Positions 1-8,959 of a stretch of DNA of 64,000 nt are shown here, in pieces. The stretch's first letter is position 1. Every line of letters starts with the position of its first letter. The notes below the pieces were generated by a model. The model had not been told where the DNA came from. It saw only the letters and a list, made by a program, of their open reading frames with translations, and searched no databases. Both the position numbers and the translations under genes were made by a program. The DNA is from Dactylorhiza incarnata (lineage: Eukaryota; Streptophyta; Magnoliopsida; Asparagales; Orchidaceae), in NCBI GenBank assembly GCA_033032865.1, contig JAWHQI010000028.1, forward strand, positions 5,785,001 to 5,849,000, in the 5' to 3' direction.

Positions 1-1384
1 GGGTGCCTGGAACAGCTGGGGCTCCTGGATGTTGAATTTGTGGATTATTATCGACAAAAAGTTTGACACTGTTACTGAAATTTGGAACTGGAGGGACTAG
101 ATTGTTTGAAGATAGATTCAGGAGCTTCAATGACTGCAAACTTGTCAACTCTGAAGGAATCGTTCCATTCAAATGGTTTCCCTGGAGATTAACACTAACA
201 AGGTTGCTCAATTTGGCTAGAGAAGTGCTTATTGTACCATTTAGATTGAAATTTGGTAAATTAATGGTAGAAACAGTTGCGGAGGAGCATGAAACGCCGA
301 GCCAACCGTTGCAAGGATCATTCCCTGACCAAGACTTGGCTAGATTTATAGGCCAATTTACACTGTGGAGGAAATCCAGAAGAGCTGTAACTTCTGGAGC
401 ACAGAGTAGTCCTGAAACAACTTGGCAAGTGGGATTGTTCGTGTAGGAGAAGTTCGCTATGCTGTTCTTCGGAATAGGGCCAACCAGCAAGTTATTATCC
501 AATCGAAGTGACTGCAGCTGTTTCAGGGAAGTTAAGTTAGCCGGAATTTCACCAACGAGCTTGTTGTTATTGACCCAGAGACGCTGGAGAGAGGTCAACT
601 GCCCGATAGAACTGGGGATTGATCCGGTGAGCGAATTTCCATGGAGCCATGCTTCGTGAATCATGGTCATGGAAGAAATGACATCGAGAGAGCCAGAAAT
701 CTGGTCTCCTTCCTGTTCGTTGAGCCAAAGAATCTGCAAAGGCAATCCACCGTAGCTCACCGGAATTTCGCCGAAAAGCATGTTGTAAGACAACTGAAGA
801 ACGGCGAGGGATTGCATGCCGCCAAGAAAATCCGGCAGAGGGCCGATAAGGTTGCAGCCGATGAGCGAAAGATTGGTCAGCTGCGCCGAATCTCCCAGGC
901 TCTTTGGTAGGATCCAACCGCTCTCATTCAGTGGGTTATTCGAGAGAGAGACGACTTCAAGACTGGTAAGCCCGTCGAAGAAATCCATAGGGATGGTATC
1001 AAATTGGTTTTCATCAAGAAATGCATACTGCAACTTCGACAATCCGCTGAATGATGGAAGCTTTCCCGAGAAATTGTTCCTCTGGAGGCCAAGATTGACA
1101 AGCTCAGTGAGCTGGTTGAAGTCCTCCGGTAAGGTTCCGCTCAACCCTACATTCTGCACCTGGATCTGCGCCACTCTGTTGTCGGAGCAGTAGATCTTCG
1201 GCCACTTATTACCGCACGGATCGTCGTCGTCGGTTGGCCATTTAAGCAGCTCCGGATTAGAGAGACCCTTCCTAATCTTTTCGAGTATAACAACATCTCC
1301 GGCTTCAGTTACGCCCCAGGCAATCGGATTCCGACAGCATATGAAGGCCAGCACAAGAACAACAAACCTATCCAGGCATCTCAT
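1..1384 (-). CDS. TMK-type LRR receptor-like kinase, N-terminal part (truncated by window edge)
   Basis: Plasma-membrane receptor kinase of the transmembrane kinase (TMK) family, whose Arabidopsis members act in auxin and cell-expansion signalling (family knowledge). About 461 codons are open to the left edge. Visible in order: a hydrophobic signal peptide (about residues 1-24), an LRR cap with the DPCGNKWPKIYC motif, roughly ten LRRs, a non-LRR island carrying a second cap motif (SWSGNDPCNGWLGVSC), and about three more LRRs. This split-LRR layout is typical of TMKs. The transmembrane helix and kinase domain would lie left of position 1. The ATG at 1384-1382 is chosen because an in-frame TAG lies about six codons upstream and the signal peptide follows directly. 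The coding part seen has no frameshift or stop, unlike everything else in the window, so it is probably functional. TMK1-4 cannot be told apart here. Confidence 0.88.
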   Translation of the reverse strand, partial: MRCLDRFVVLVLAFICCRNPIAWGVTEAGDVVILEKIRKGLSNPELLKWPTDDDDPCGNKWPKIYCSDNRVAQIQVQNVGLSGTLPEDFNQLTELVNLGLQRNNFSGKLPSFSGLSKLQYAFLDENQFDTIPMDFFDGLTSLEVVSLSNNPLNESGWILPKSLGDSAQLTNLSLIGCNLIGPLPDFLGGMQSLAVLQLSYNMLFGEIPVSYGGLPLQILWLNEQEGDQISGSLDVISSMTMIHEAWLHGNSLTGSIPSSIGQLTSLQRLWVNNNKLVGEIPANLTSLKQLQSLRLDNNLLVGPIPKNSIANFSYTNNPTCQVVSGLLCAPEVTALLDFLHSVNWPINLAKSWSGNDPCNGWLGVSCSSATVSTINLPNFNLNGTISTSLAKLSNLVSVNLQGNHLNGTIPSELTSLQSLKLLNLSSNNLVPPVPNFSNSVKLFVDNNPQIQHPGAPAVPGT

Positions 1385-1830
1385 GATCGGACAATCCTTC
1401 TATTGACATTAAGAAAATTGAAACTGCAAACAGAGAAAATCATAGAAACGAAAACAGTATGAGAACGCAAACCCTCCTTCCGGAAATCAAAAGCATCCGA
1501 CAGACAGCACAAATCCGAGAAAATTAAGATGAAATCTAGCAGCATAAGGAATCCAGTGACGCCATGGAAGAAAGACGAAGGACAAAACAATACGATTGCA
1601 GTCGATAATTGCATGAGGCAACAGAAAAAAAAAATAGCATAGAACTTCCTGCGAAAATTCACACTCACTGAGGAGGAAAAAAGATCATCGCCATTCCCAG
1701 ATCATTGCGGTAAAAGAAAACTAAAAAAATCAATGAAAATTATCAGAAGAGAAGAACAATACCCGGAGGATTCGCAGCGGATGCTAGGGCTGATGGCTTG
1801 GTGAGGAAGGAGTTCTTATACTGCCGGAAT
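1385..1830 (-). promoter_or_regulatory. Probable 5' leader and core promoter of the TMK-like gene
   Basis: Reading leftward toward the gene, a TATA-like TATAAGAA lies at 1820-1813, about 430 bp before the ATG. A leader intron is possible: a GT donor context (CTCCGGGTATTG) near 1768-1757 and a pyrimidine-rich stretch ending in AG near 1670. A 95-codon ORF in the leader (1668-1381) overlaps the ATG in another frame and is probably not a gene. The TATA and intron are inferred from motifs only. Confidence 0.35.
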
Positions 1831-2265
1831 AAAAATAATCCATGCCCGTTTTGTTTGTAAGGAATAAATAATAATTAATAGTTTTAAACTCCCAATTTGA
1901 CATCATACTGTATGGAAATAAATATTAATCCAATTTCTGTATAACCAGTAATTATAAGAAGAGGAAGAAGATGAAAAACATTGAAAAAAAGGATAAAGGC
2001 CGTGTTGATCTTGGAATTTGGGAAAGAAGAATTTCGGGACAGCTATTAATATCCGAATACTTTTTAATTAATTAATAAATTGTATTTATTAATTGACTAA
2101 ATTAACTGCCTTCCTGTATTCATGGAGAGATAACCTACCTTTTTAAATACTTTGAATACGCGGATAGAGAGAAATTAGGGTGAGGTCGAAAGGAGTGCCC
2201 GACATGTTATTATTCTTAAAGTGAGTCTGTCCTTTTTTGGAATAATCTTAGTTGGTCTCTGAGGC
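1831..2265. other. AT-rich upstream intergenic stretch
   Basis: AT-rich DNA upstream of the TMK-like gene. I see no ORF, RNA gene or repeat of note; it may hold distal promoter elements. Confidence 0.4.
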
Positions 2266-2268
2266 TTA

Positions 2269-2461
2269 GGCTTTATTTGGCGCGGCGGTGGGGGTAGAAT
2301 CGGTGGGAGCAGACGGAGCATTTGAACTGGGGCTTTTCGCTCCGTTTCTCAGGACACGGAGGGAGCAGGCGGAGCAAACGCCGCCGGAGGCCCTTTGTTT
2401 TCCTGCTGTCCGGCGGCGTTTGCTCCAAACGTCCGGCGAAAACGTCACGCCAAATGAAGCC
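2269..2461. mobile_element. PIF/Harbinger-type (Tourist-like) MITE
   Basis: A 193-bp element bounded by 14-bp imperfect terminal inverted repeats (GGCTTTATTTGGCG left, complement GGCTTCATTTGGCG right) and flanked on both sides by TTA (2266-2268 and 2462-2464), the target duplication typical of PIF/Harbinger elements. Inside, a perfect 17-bp inverted repeat pairs 2371-2387 with 2410-2426 and would form a strong GC-rich hairpin. It has no coding capacity, so it needs a transposase in trans. The short ORFs on both strands here are by-products of the palindrome. Confidence 0.6.
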
Positions 2462-2464
2462 TTA

Positions 2465-2950
2465 GTTTGGTAGGGCGGTGGCGGTCGTGAATCTGGTATT
2501 TATTTTCTTGATGAGTATATTAAATTTTTTGAAATAAGTTATTAAAATTTATTATTTTAGCACCAAATTATAAATACTTATCTTTAAGATACAATATATT
2601 TTAAGGTGATTGATAATCATAAATTCTTTTTGGCTATTTGTATCTAATCATTATTCGTAGACCGTAGAATTATAATTGTACTCACATCTACTCAAAAATG
2701 ATATTTTTTTTTAATTGATTTAAATTGATTTTATAAATAGAAGTGGGCTGGAAAAATGATCTCGCGCCCGAAATCACACAGGGGGCGGCGCAATGGGGAG
2801 GTCGGACAAGGGTTTCGGATACACAAAACAGAACCAGCGGCTTTCGGGCGTGAGCGAGAGAAAGAAGAGGGGTGCTAATAGGTATTTTAGAGACTCTAAT
2901 AATATCTTAGTTTTTTGAAATAAAAGGTGTACAAATAGCTGCCATATTTT
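2465..2950. other. Intergenic AT-rich stretch
   Basis: Mostly AT-rich, with a GC-richer patch at about 2760-2870. No gene or clear repeat seen. Confidence 0.35.
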
Positions 2951-2954
2951 AAAA

Positions 2955-3391
2955 GGGTGGTTATATTTGCAGGCCCTATATGGATATTTGCAGTCCAATT
3001 TTTACGAGTTATTACGCGCCTTTTGAAAATACTCTTTGTTAGGTGCATTTTTAGGAAAAGTGTTCAACATGAAAGTTGTAGATCTCGTCGAAATCTACAA
3101 CTTTGATGTTGAACACTTTTCCTAAAAATGCACCTAACATTGCGTATTTTCAAAAGGCGCGAGACTATTGTGAAATTTTTCGCGCCTTTTGAAAATACGC
3201 AATGTTAGGTGCATTTTTAGGAAAAGTGTTCAACATCAAAGTTGTAGATTTCGACGAGATCTACAACTTTTATGTTGAACACTTTTCCTAAAAATGCACC
3301 TAACAAAGAGTATTTTCAAAAGACGCGTAATAACTCGTAAAAATTGGGCTGCAAATATCCATATAGGGCACCTTAAATGGCTATTGACCGC
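2955..3391. mobile_element. Foldback element: palindrome made of smaller palindromes
   Basis: The outer arms (from about 2970 and back from about 3375) are inverted copies. Each arm contains its own hairpin: 3040-3136 folds on itself, as does 3205-3304, with loops around CTCGTCGAAATC and its complement. A third palindrome sits at the centre (3140-3205). The result is four copies of one roughly 50-bp unit (core GGTGCATTTTTAGGAAAAGT) in alternating orientation. No coding sequence. A clear TSD was not found, partly because the right end abuts or overlaps the next element. It is related to the element at 13359-13673. Confidence 0.6.
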
Positions 3392-4250
3392 CAAACTTTA
3401 ATAACACATCAAAAATAGTTATTTTCACACCGACTCATTAATGACAAATCAATTTTAAAATTTTGATTTTCGCACATCAAACTTAAAAATTGATTTATGC
3501 ACACCAAAATAAATTGATTTATCAAAAATCGACTTTTTTAGGATATTTTAGTTCATAAATTGTTGGAATGGAAAATATGTAGTACAAAACACCAAACTTT
3601 CAGCACGACAATCTTGCTTTTTTGTTTAAAACAATACAAAACATAATCAAAATTATGCAAGTTCATGATCCTAAACTTCATCAATTGCGTAGACCTGCAT
3701 AGTAGAGAAAATATGTAGACTGGACACTGTAATTTTTGAGAAAATTGTTAACAAAAATACCCAAATTTTGTGCCAATGTATTTGTATTATTTTTGTTGAT
3801 AAAGATCCATTGCAACTGTGACTTCACTATCTGCATGAAATGTTAAGTTAAGCAATTAAATATTAACAATAAATATTTCTTGTATGAATAACAATATAAA
3901 AACATGCATACCTTATTTTACGGCTCGATAACTCTAATTTGTGATACGTAATTCAAGTCTCATTGTTCTGCAACGATTGTGTGATATCTCATCCACATAC
4001 TGATCACCAGTGGAAGTGGACCACCGTCGCGCAATATTAGTTGAATGAAGTGGTTGTTGTTCATAAAACCAATAAAAATAGTATTCTGAGCCGTTGGAGG
4101 GCCTGAATGCAATGGTAGAAAAGTGAAAGAGAAAGGGCAGGCAGAAGATGGACTGTGACGATAGAGTGTTTTAAAAATAGGGTTTGAGCCTAAATTTTTG
4201 TGTGTTATTAGCCATTTGGGGTGTGCTTATAACATTGCCCTAAAATATTA
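3364..4250 (-). mobile_element. Mutator-like (MULE) deletion derivative with OTU-domain relic
   Basis: The right end, read on the minus strand, begins GGGCAATGTTATAAGCAC and continues AAATGGCTAATAACACA. The left end carries a similar inverted block (AAATGGCTAT...TAATAACACA) near 3373-3410. The same terminal sequence recurs at about 51976 next to another OTU relic, which supports a shared family. Assignment to Mutator rests on OTU/MULE association and is an inference; no transposase is visible and no clean 9-bp TSD was found. Confidence 0.45.
3905..4130 (-). pseudogene. OTU cysteine-protease domain relic, C-terminal part
   Basis: Minus-strand translation gives TFLPLHSGPP, then TIFIGFMNNNHFIQLIL, then a PLP...W.RYH stretch. 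This matches the C-terminal half of the OTU domain found in plant transposon proteins, including the catalytic-His segment (NNNHF). It is interrupted by a stop after about 60 residues, and the N-terminal half with the catalytic Cys is missing. It parallels the better preserved copy at 52640-53274. Not functional. Confidence 0.5.
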
Positions 4251-4254
4251 CACT

Positions 4255-4530
4255 ATCTTAAAATGAGTCCAGTCTTGCCTCTTCTCTTGTGAAAACTTCC
4301 CCGTCGTGAAACCCTCGCCGTCGCCCTCCTCCTAGGCGTTGGAAGCTTCGTCCGAGACCGAGAGAAGATGTCGTCCTGATCTTCTTCGTCGAAAGCTATT
4401 CCTCCTCTCGCCGGAAGCAGCAAGTTTGATCTTCTCCATCGAAAGCCCTATTGCAAGTTGCTTTATCTAGTGAAGTCAATGGGGGTTTATATGAGGTGAG
4501 GGATTATGTGATGATATTTGTTCTTATTTT
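4255..4530 (+). other. Exon-like, CT-rich sequence of unknown origin
   Basis: CT-rich sequence resembling a plant 5' leader and first exon (ATG at 4369 but a stop within two codons; GAGGTGAGG donor-like site near 4493). No protein family recognised. It may be a fragment of a host gene broken by the adjacent retroelement or captured by one. Very tentative. Confidence 0.2.
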
Positions 4531-4559
4531 ACCTAAGATTGGTTGGTTTTCTCTGAACA

Positions 4560-4931
4560 TGAACTCTTGATATTTTTAAGAGTGAGAGGGAGGGAGATGA
4601 TGTGTCCCCTTCGCCAAAGGAACAGTCCGGCCTGAATCTGTCTCTGTTCACGGTACTTGCCAGCACACAGCAACAGGAAAATAGAGAATAGTAGAGAATA
4701 GGCAGCGCAACAGTTAAGTAAAAACAGAGGAGGATTCCAACATACAAAGGTTCTTCCCGGAGGGTGGTGACCCTGGAGGATTCACGCCGGCGAGGGTAGG
4801 TTCTCCCAATTTAGCCGCACACACCAAGAAAATACAACTCAGAAATTCGATAGCAACCCTAAAGCACAACATCATATTTATATGGTTGTCCAATTACAAA
4901 ATACCCGTACTAATAAAATTAGATCATAACA
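4560..4931 (-). repeat. 3' LTR of the minus-strand chromovirus
   Basis: Starts on the minus strand with TGTTATGATC at 4931, just after a purine-rich GTGGAGGAAG tract (about 4944-4935). The left limit is approximate because no matching 5' LTR remains and the terminal CA and TSD could not be fixed. Confidence 0.45.
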
Positions 4932-4960
4932 ATACTTCCTCCACAACAAATTCCTTGTCC

Positions 4961-5995
4961 TCAAGGAATAACAAAATGCGAGTAGCGCTTTGTAAACACT
5001 GTCAAGTCTTCCCAAGTGGCTTCCTCTGCGGTGTCGTTGAGCCATTGTACAAGCACTTGTGCGATCACGCGACCACTGTGAGGTGTGATGAGGCGGTCTA
5101 GTATCACCACGGGCTCCACCATTAAGTTGCCATCTCCATTGACCGTCGACGGAAGTTGGACTAGCTGCGGTGGGGGTATTTCTCCATGGTACTCCCGTAA
5201 TTGCAATATGTGAAATGTGTGGTGGATTTTCGCATCGGCGGGAAGCTCGAGCTTGTAGGCCAGCGGGCCAACCATCTCAATCACTTGAAAAGGCCCAAAA
5301 AACTTTGGGGACAGCTTGTGGAATCCATGTGTGCGGAGGCTCGTTTGTTTGTAAGGTTGAATGTGGATATAGGCCCATGATCCGACCTCAAGTGTCTGCA
5401 CTCGTCATTGCTTGTCGGGCATGACCCGCATCCGATTTTGTGCTTGGGCGAGGTTAAATTTCAGCAAGGTTATAACTCTCTCGCGTGCTTCGAGTGACCG
5501 GTTCACATCTTCCACCTTTGCCTCATCGGAAATATACGGCAAGTGTAACGCCGGTTCTTGACCGTAGACCACCTCATATAGTGTCATTTTGATGGCGCTA
5601 TGGTATGTCGTGTTGTACCACCATTCTGCTAACGGTAACCAACTCGCCCAACTCCTAGGCCGCTCAAAGCACATGCACTGAAGGTAGCCCTCCAAGCAAC
5701 GGTTGACGATCTCTGTTTGGCCGTCTGTTTGCGAGTGGTATGTTGTGGACAACTTCAACTGCACTTGGAGAACGCGGAAGAGTTCTTTCCAAAAGTGGCT
5801 CAAGAAGGTGGCATCGTGATCGCTCACTATGGACGTCGGTAGTCCATGGAGTCGTACTATTGAATCCAAAAATTTCTTAGCTGCTCCGTCCGCCGTGTAG
5901 GGATGGGAGAGAGCGACGAAATGAAATTGATAGCTTAGACGATCCACCACTACTAAAATAGTCGTTTTGCCCTTGCTTTTGGGTAATCCCTCCAC
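4961..5995 (-). pseudogene. Integrase core and chromodomain of the chromovirus
   Basis: Integrase inserts the cDNA; the chromodomain guides it to chromatin. Visible: VVVDRL, catalytic Asp in VSDHDATF and Glu in SQTDGQTE, then the GPFQV...LAYKLELP segment, and a terminal chromodomain (VILDRLI...VLVQWLNDTAEEATWEDL). One in-frame TGA at 5407-5405 splits it, compatible with CGA-to-TGA. Another in-frame TGA at 6025-6023 separates it from the upstream part. Confidence 0.8.
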
Positions 5996-6022
5996 GAAAT
6001 CTAAGGAGATGCCTTGCCAAAT

Positions 6023-6622
6023 TCAGTCAGGTATAGGTAACAGCTGTAGCAGCCCCATAGATTTTTGAGTGTCCGCCTTGCACTGTTGACACACCGCACA
6101 CTTGCGAATGTAGTCACACACCTCCGGCTTCATGTGCTTCCAATAAAAGTTTATTTTCAGCCTTCTATACGTTGCGTTGATGCCGAAATGTCCCCCTACC
6201 GCCCCATCATGGTACAGTTTCAGCAAGCTGTCTGTCATGGAAGCATTCTTGCCCACTACCAACCGCCCATTCCTCTTCAACAAGCCATTTGTCCACTCAT
6301 ATTTTAGTCTTTTAGACACATCTTGCTCTTTTTCCGCAATAATTTTTTGAATATTTGTGTCTGCAGCCCAAGAGTTCTTCAACTGCTGAAGGATTTGAGA
6401 TTGGATTGTTACCAACACATTAAGTTCTGCCACCTCTGACTCGTACTTCCGTGAAAGGGCGTCCACACATAAATTTTCCTTCCCTTGCTTATATTGAATG
6501 GTGTAATCGTACCCTAAGAGCTTGGCCAAGTACTTATGTTGCGTGGGTGTTGCAAACTTTTGATCCAACAAGAACTTCAATGAGCATTGATCGGTCTTGA
6601 TGACAAAGGAGTTCCCCAACAA
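6023..6622 (-). pseudogene. RNase H C-terminus and integrase zinc-binding domain
   Basis: Begins in the RNase H thumb (NSFVIKTDQCSLKFLLDQKF), passes the linker GKENLCVDALSRK and reaches the integrase HHCC domain (H...GGHFG...; CAVCQQCK). It is in the same frame as the downstream integrase core. An in-frame TGA at the left end and one at its right junction (Trp TGG to TGA in the HQWRNYLLG motif) break it. Confidence 0.75.
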
Positions 6623-6631
6623 GTAATTCCG

Positions 6632-6938
6632 TCATTGATGTACGACCATCACGATCGCTAGGAACTCCTTCTCGTAGACCGATACCCTTGAATTTTTTGT
6701 GTCGAGTGCCCGACTAAAATACGCAATGGGTCTTCCTTCTTGCATGAGCACCGCCCCCACTCCCGTTGCGGAAGCATCAGATTCGATGGTGAACGGCTTG
6801 CTAAAGTCCGGTAGCCCCAAAATCGGAGGGCGTGATACTGCTTCCTTCAACCGGCCAAAGGCTTCCTCGGTTTCTCTCATCCACTGGAGGGTCTTTTGCT
6901 GGAGCATCGCCGTGAGGGGTTTGGCGAGGGTGCCATAA
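6632..6938 (-). pseudogene. RNase H domain, N-terminal part
   Basis: Contains PPILGLPDFSKPFTIESDAS, the first catalytic Asp region of Ty3-type RNase H, then GVGAVLMQEGRPIAYFSRAL and YEKEFLAIV. It follows the RT on the minus strand. Stops and a frame change separate it from both neighbours. Confidence 0.75.
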
Positions 6939-6982
6939 TGTTGGATGAAGCGCCGGTAGTAGTCGGTCAGGCCTAAGAATCC

Positions 6983-7672
6983 TCAGAGCTTCCGCACTGT
7001 GGTCGGACAAGGCCATTCAACCATGGCCTGGATTTTGGAGGGGTCCGTCTCCACTCCGCGACTCGAGATGAAGTGGCCCAAGTAATTCCCTTGCCACAAC
7101 CCAAACTCACACTTGGTGCGCTTGAGGAATAGATGTTGTTGTCGTAGGGTGGCAAAGGTGATGCAGAGATGATCGAGGTGATCCTCCCATGACCTGCTAA
7201 ATACCAGAATGTCATCAAATAAAATCAAGAAAAATTTACGGAGTTGGTCTTGAAAGATCCGGTTCATCAAACTTTGAAAGGTTGAAGGCGCGTTGGTGAG
7301 CCCAAACGGCATGACCAAAAATTCGTAGTGGCCTTGATGGGTACAAAATGTCATCTTGTGTATGTCGGCCTCCGCCATCCGCACTTGATGATATCCCGCT
7401 CGGAGATCCAATTTGGAGAAGAACATCGCGCCATGTAGCACATCAATCAACTCCTCGATGATAGGGATCAGAAACTTGTCTTTCACAGTGTTCTTGTTGA
7501 GTTGGCGAATAACCCCTGTATGTAGCATTTTGTTGATCAAGTGCTCAATGATTGTCTTATGTAGAGGTGAGTACCGGTAAGGCCTCAAGTTGATGTCCAC
7601 CTTGTCATCTTTCAACGTGATTCTGTGTTCATATTCCCTGCTGAGTGGCAGTCCCACAGGGTCTTCAAGCAA
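6983..7672 (-). pseudogene. Reverse transcriptase domain with internal deletion
   Basis: Starts at the LP..REYEHRI motif and includes [40 protein letters not shown] and the catalytic LILFDDILVFS box. Between GVIRQ and LNKNTVKDKF about 25 residues are missing in frame (the SPVLLVKKKDG...FCVDYR region of relatives), which removes a conserved catalytic segment. It ends at an in-frame TGA where relatives have Arg (RGFLGL). The RT is dead. Confidence 0.8.
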
Positions 7673-7679
7673 CTCCTGT

Positions 7680-8310
7680 GCTGCGGACAGGAGGTGTTGT
7701 AGCTGTTATACTTGGGCCTGATCCAGGGACTGCACCTGCAGTCTTCCACGAAGGGATGTCGTGATGTCAGTGGCTGCTGTCCGGCCTGGAACCAGTGCAG
7801 AATTAAGCGATTTTCCGCCACTGTCCCCGGGAAAAGATTCGGAATCCAGCTGGTTAAGCTCTCCTGTCGGGGCACCGATCACCTCGCAAACCGCTAACAT
7901 GTGAAGTCGTCCAGATCGCGACTCTTGCCTCTTCTATTGTATACATGTCCCCGCTAAACTTTTGAACCTCGTAATGAAATACGCTTCCCTTGTGAGGTAA
8001 ATTCCAGCTAAAGATTTCGGAAATCCCATTGGATGACCCCCAACGTGATTAACCATTGTACCCCGAGGACCATTTCACACCCACCAAGCGGCAAAATCAA
8101 TAAATCGGATGTGAAAAAAGGCCCCGCATCTTCCATTTGAAACCCACCACCTTGTGAGAGCTCGCAATGCATTTGTCGTTGGCGATGACCACGTTGAATG
8201 TTGGGATAGGCACAAGCTTACAGTTCAACCGACTGGCGGTTTAACTATCGAGGAAGTTGTGAGTGCTTCCATAGTCAATCAAAATATGGATTGGGTGGCC
8301 CTCGTGGGAG
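7680..8310 (-). pseudogene. Aspartic protease remnant
   Basis: Minus-strand translation gives ILIDYGSTHNFLDS then a stop, then SRLNCKLVPIPTFNVVIAN; further left LPLGG and GKRISLRG are legible in shifting frames. The catalytic D-S/T-G triad reads D-Y-G here. It sits between the zinc knuckle and RT, as expected. The right edge is the palindrome insertion. Confidence 0.6.
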
Positions 8311-8532
8311 GCAGTTGTAACGGTCCAGGCCCGCCAACACGGGACCCATCTGGACCGCCGGCACCCTCCCAGCCCAGGCCTGCCAACACGGGACCCTGCT
8401 GGCACCGGAAGGGTTCAGCCTAACTAGATGGTCTGCATACCATGCACCCCAACCCCTCTCTGTCCCACCACAGGGCACAGTGGGTTGTTGGATACCGCAG
8501 TCCCCCTTTGATGAGAATTGAGCCAGTTAAGC

Positions 8533-8606
8533 GGCAGCGCGTGGACTTCCCAGGAGGTCACCCATCCTGTGACTACTCCAGCCCGAGCACGCTTAACTAT
8601 GGAGTA
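8533..8606 (-). ncRNA. 5S rRNA-like Pol III promoter domain, left arm
   Basis: Mirror image of the right-arm domain, pointing the opposite way. It keeps CCTGGGAAGTCC, closer to the plant 5S consensus than the right arm (CTTGGGAAGTCC). The two promoters are divergent, about 56 bp apart across the palindrome centre. Confidence 0.65.
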
Positions 8607-8662
8607 CTTTCACTTCTCATCACCAATTGAGCTGCAGATCAATTGGTAATGAGAAGTGAAAG

Positions 8663-8736
8663 TACTCCATAGTTAAGCGTGCTCGGGCTAGAGTAGTCAC
8701 AGGATGGGTGACCTCTTGGGAAGTCCACGCGCTGCC
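8663..8736 (+). ncRNA. 5S rRNA-like Pol III promoter domain, right arm
   Basis: Matches the 3' half of plant 5S rRNA: AGTTAAGCGTGCTCGGGC (A-box region), GGATGGGTGACC and CTTGGGAAGTCC (intermediate element and C-box). The first about 45 nt of 5S are absent, so it is not a working rRNA gene, but the whole internal control region is retained and could in principle bind TFIIIA/TFIIIC. Confidence 0.65.
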
Positions 8737-8959
8737 GCTTAACTGGCTCAATTCTCATCAAAGGGGGACTGCGGTCTCCAACAACCCACTGTGCTCTGTG
8801 GTGGGACAGAGAGGGGTTGGGGTGCATAGTCTGCAGACCATCTGGTTAGGCTGAACCCTTCCGGTGCCAACAGGGTCCCGTGTTGGCGGGCCTGGGCTGG
8901 GAGGGTGCCGGCGGTCCAGCTGGGTCCTGTGTTGGCGGGCTTGGACCGTTACAGCAGTT

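Larger units (their letters stand above)
8316..8953. mobile_element. Inverted dimer of a 5S-rRNA-derived (Cassandra-like) element
   Basis: A 638-bp palindrome with its exact centre between 8634 and 8635 (CTG|CAG). Arms are 319 bp each with no indel and about 14 mismatches by eye (about 95-96% identity). Ends are TGTAACGGTCC and the complement, GGACCGTTACA, flanked by the direct repeat GCAGT (8311-8315 and 8954-8958), a 5-bp target duplication as made by retroelement integrase. Each arm carries a 5S-rRNA-like segment. Cassandra TRIM elements are known to carry 5S sequence in their LTRs; assignment here is by that feature only. No primer-binding site or ORF is present. It interrupts the chromovirus between gag and protease. 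Confidence 0.7.

Noticed and set aside
8533..8736. Genuine 5S rRNA gene
   Set aside because: Only the 3' half of 5S is present in each arm, inverted, inside a TSD-flanked element; no 5' end and no terminator context.
8442..8827. Two identical-looking ORFs in opposite orientation
   Set aside because: They are the same sequence on the two arms of the 5S palindrome and overlap the 5S-like domain; not protein genes.
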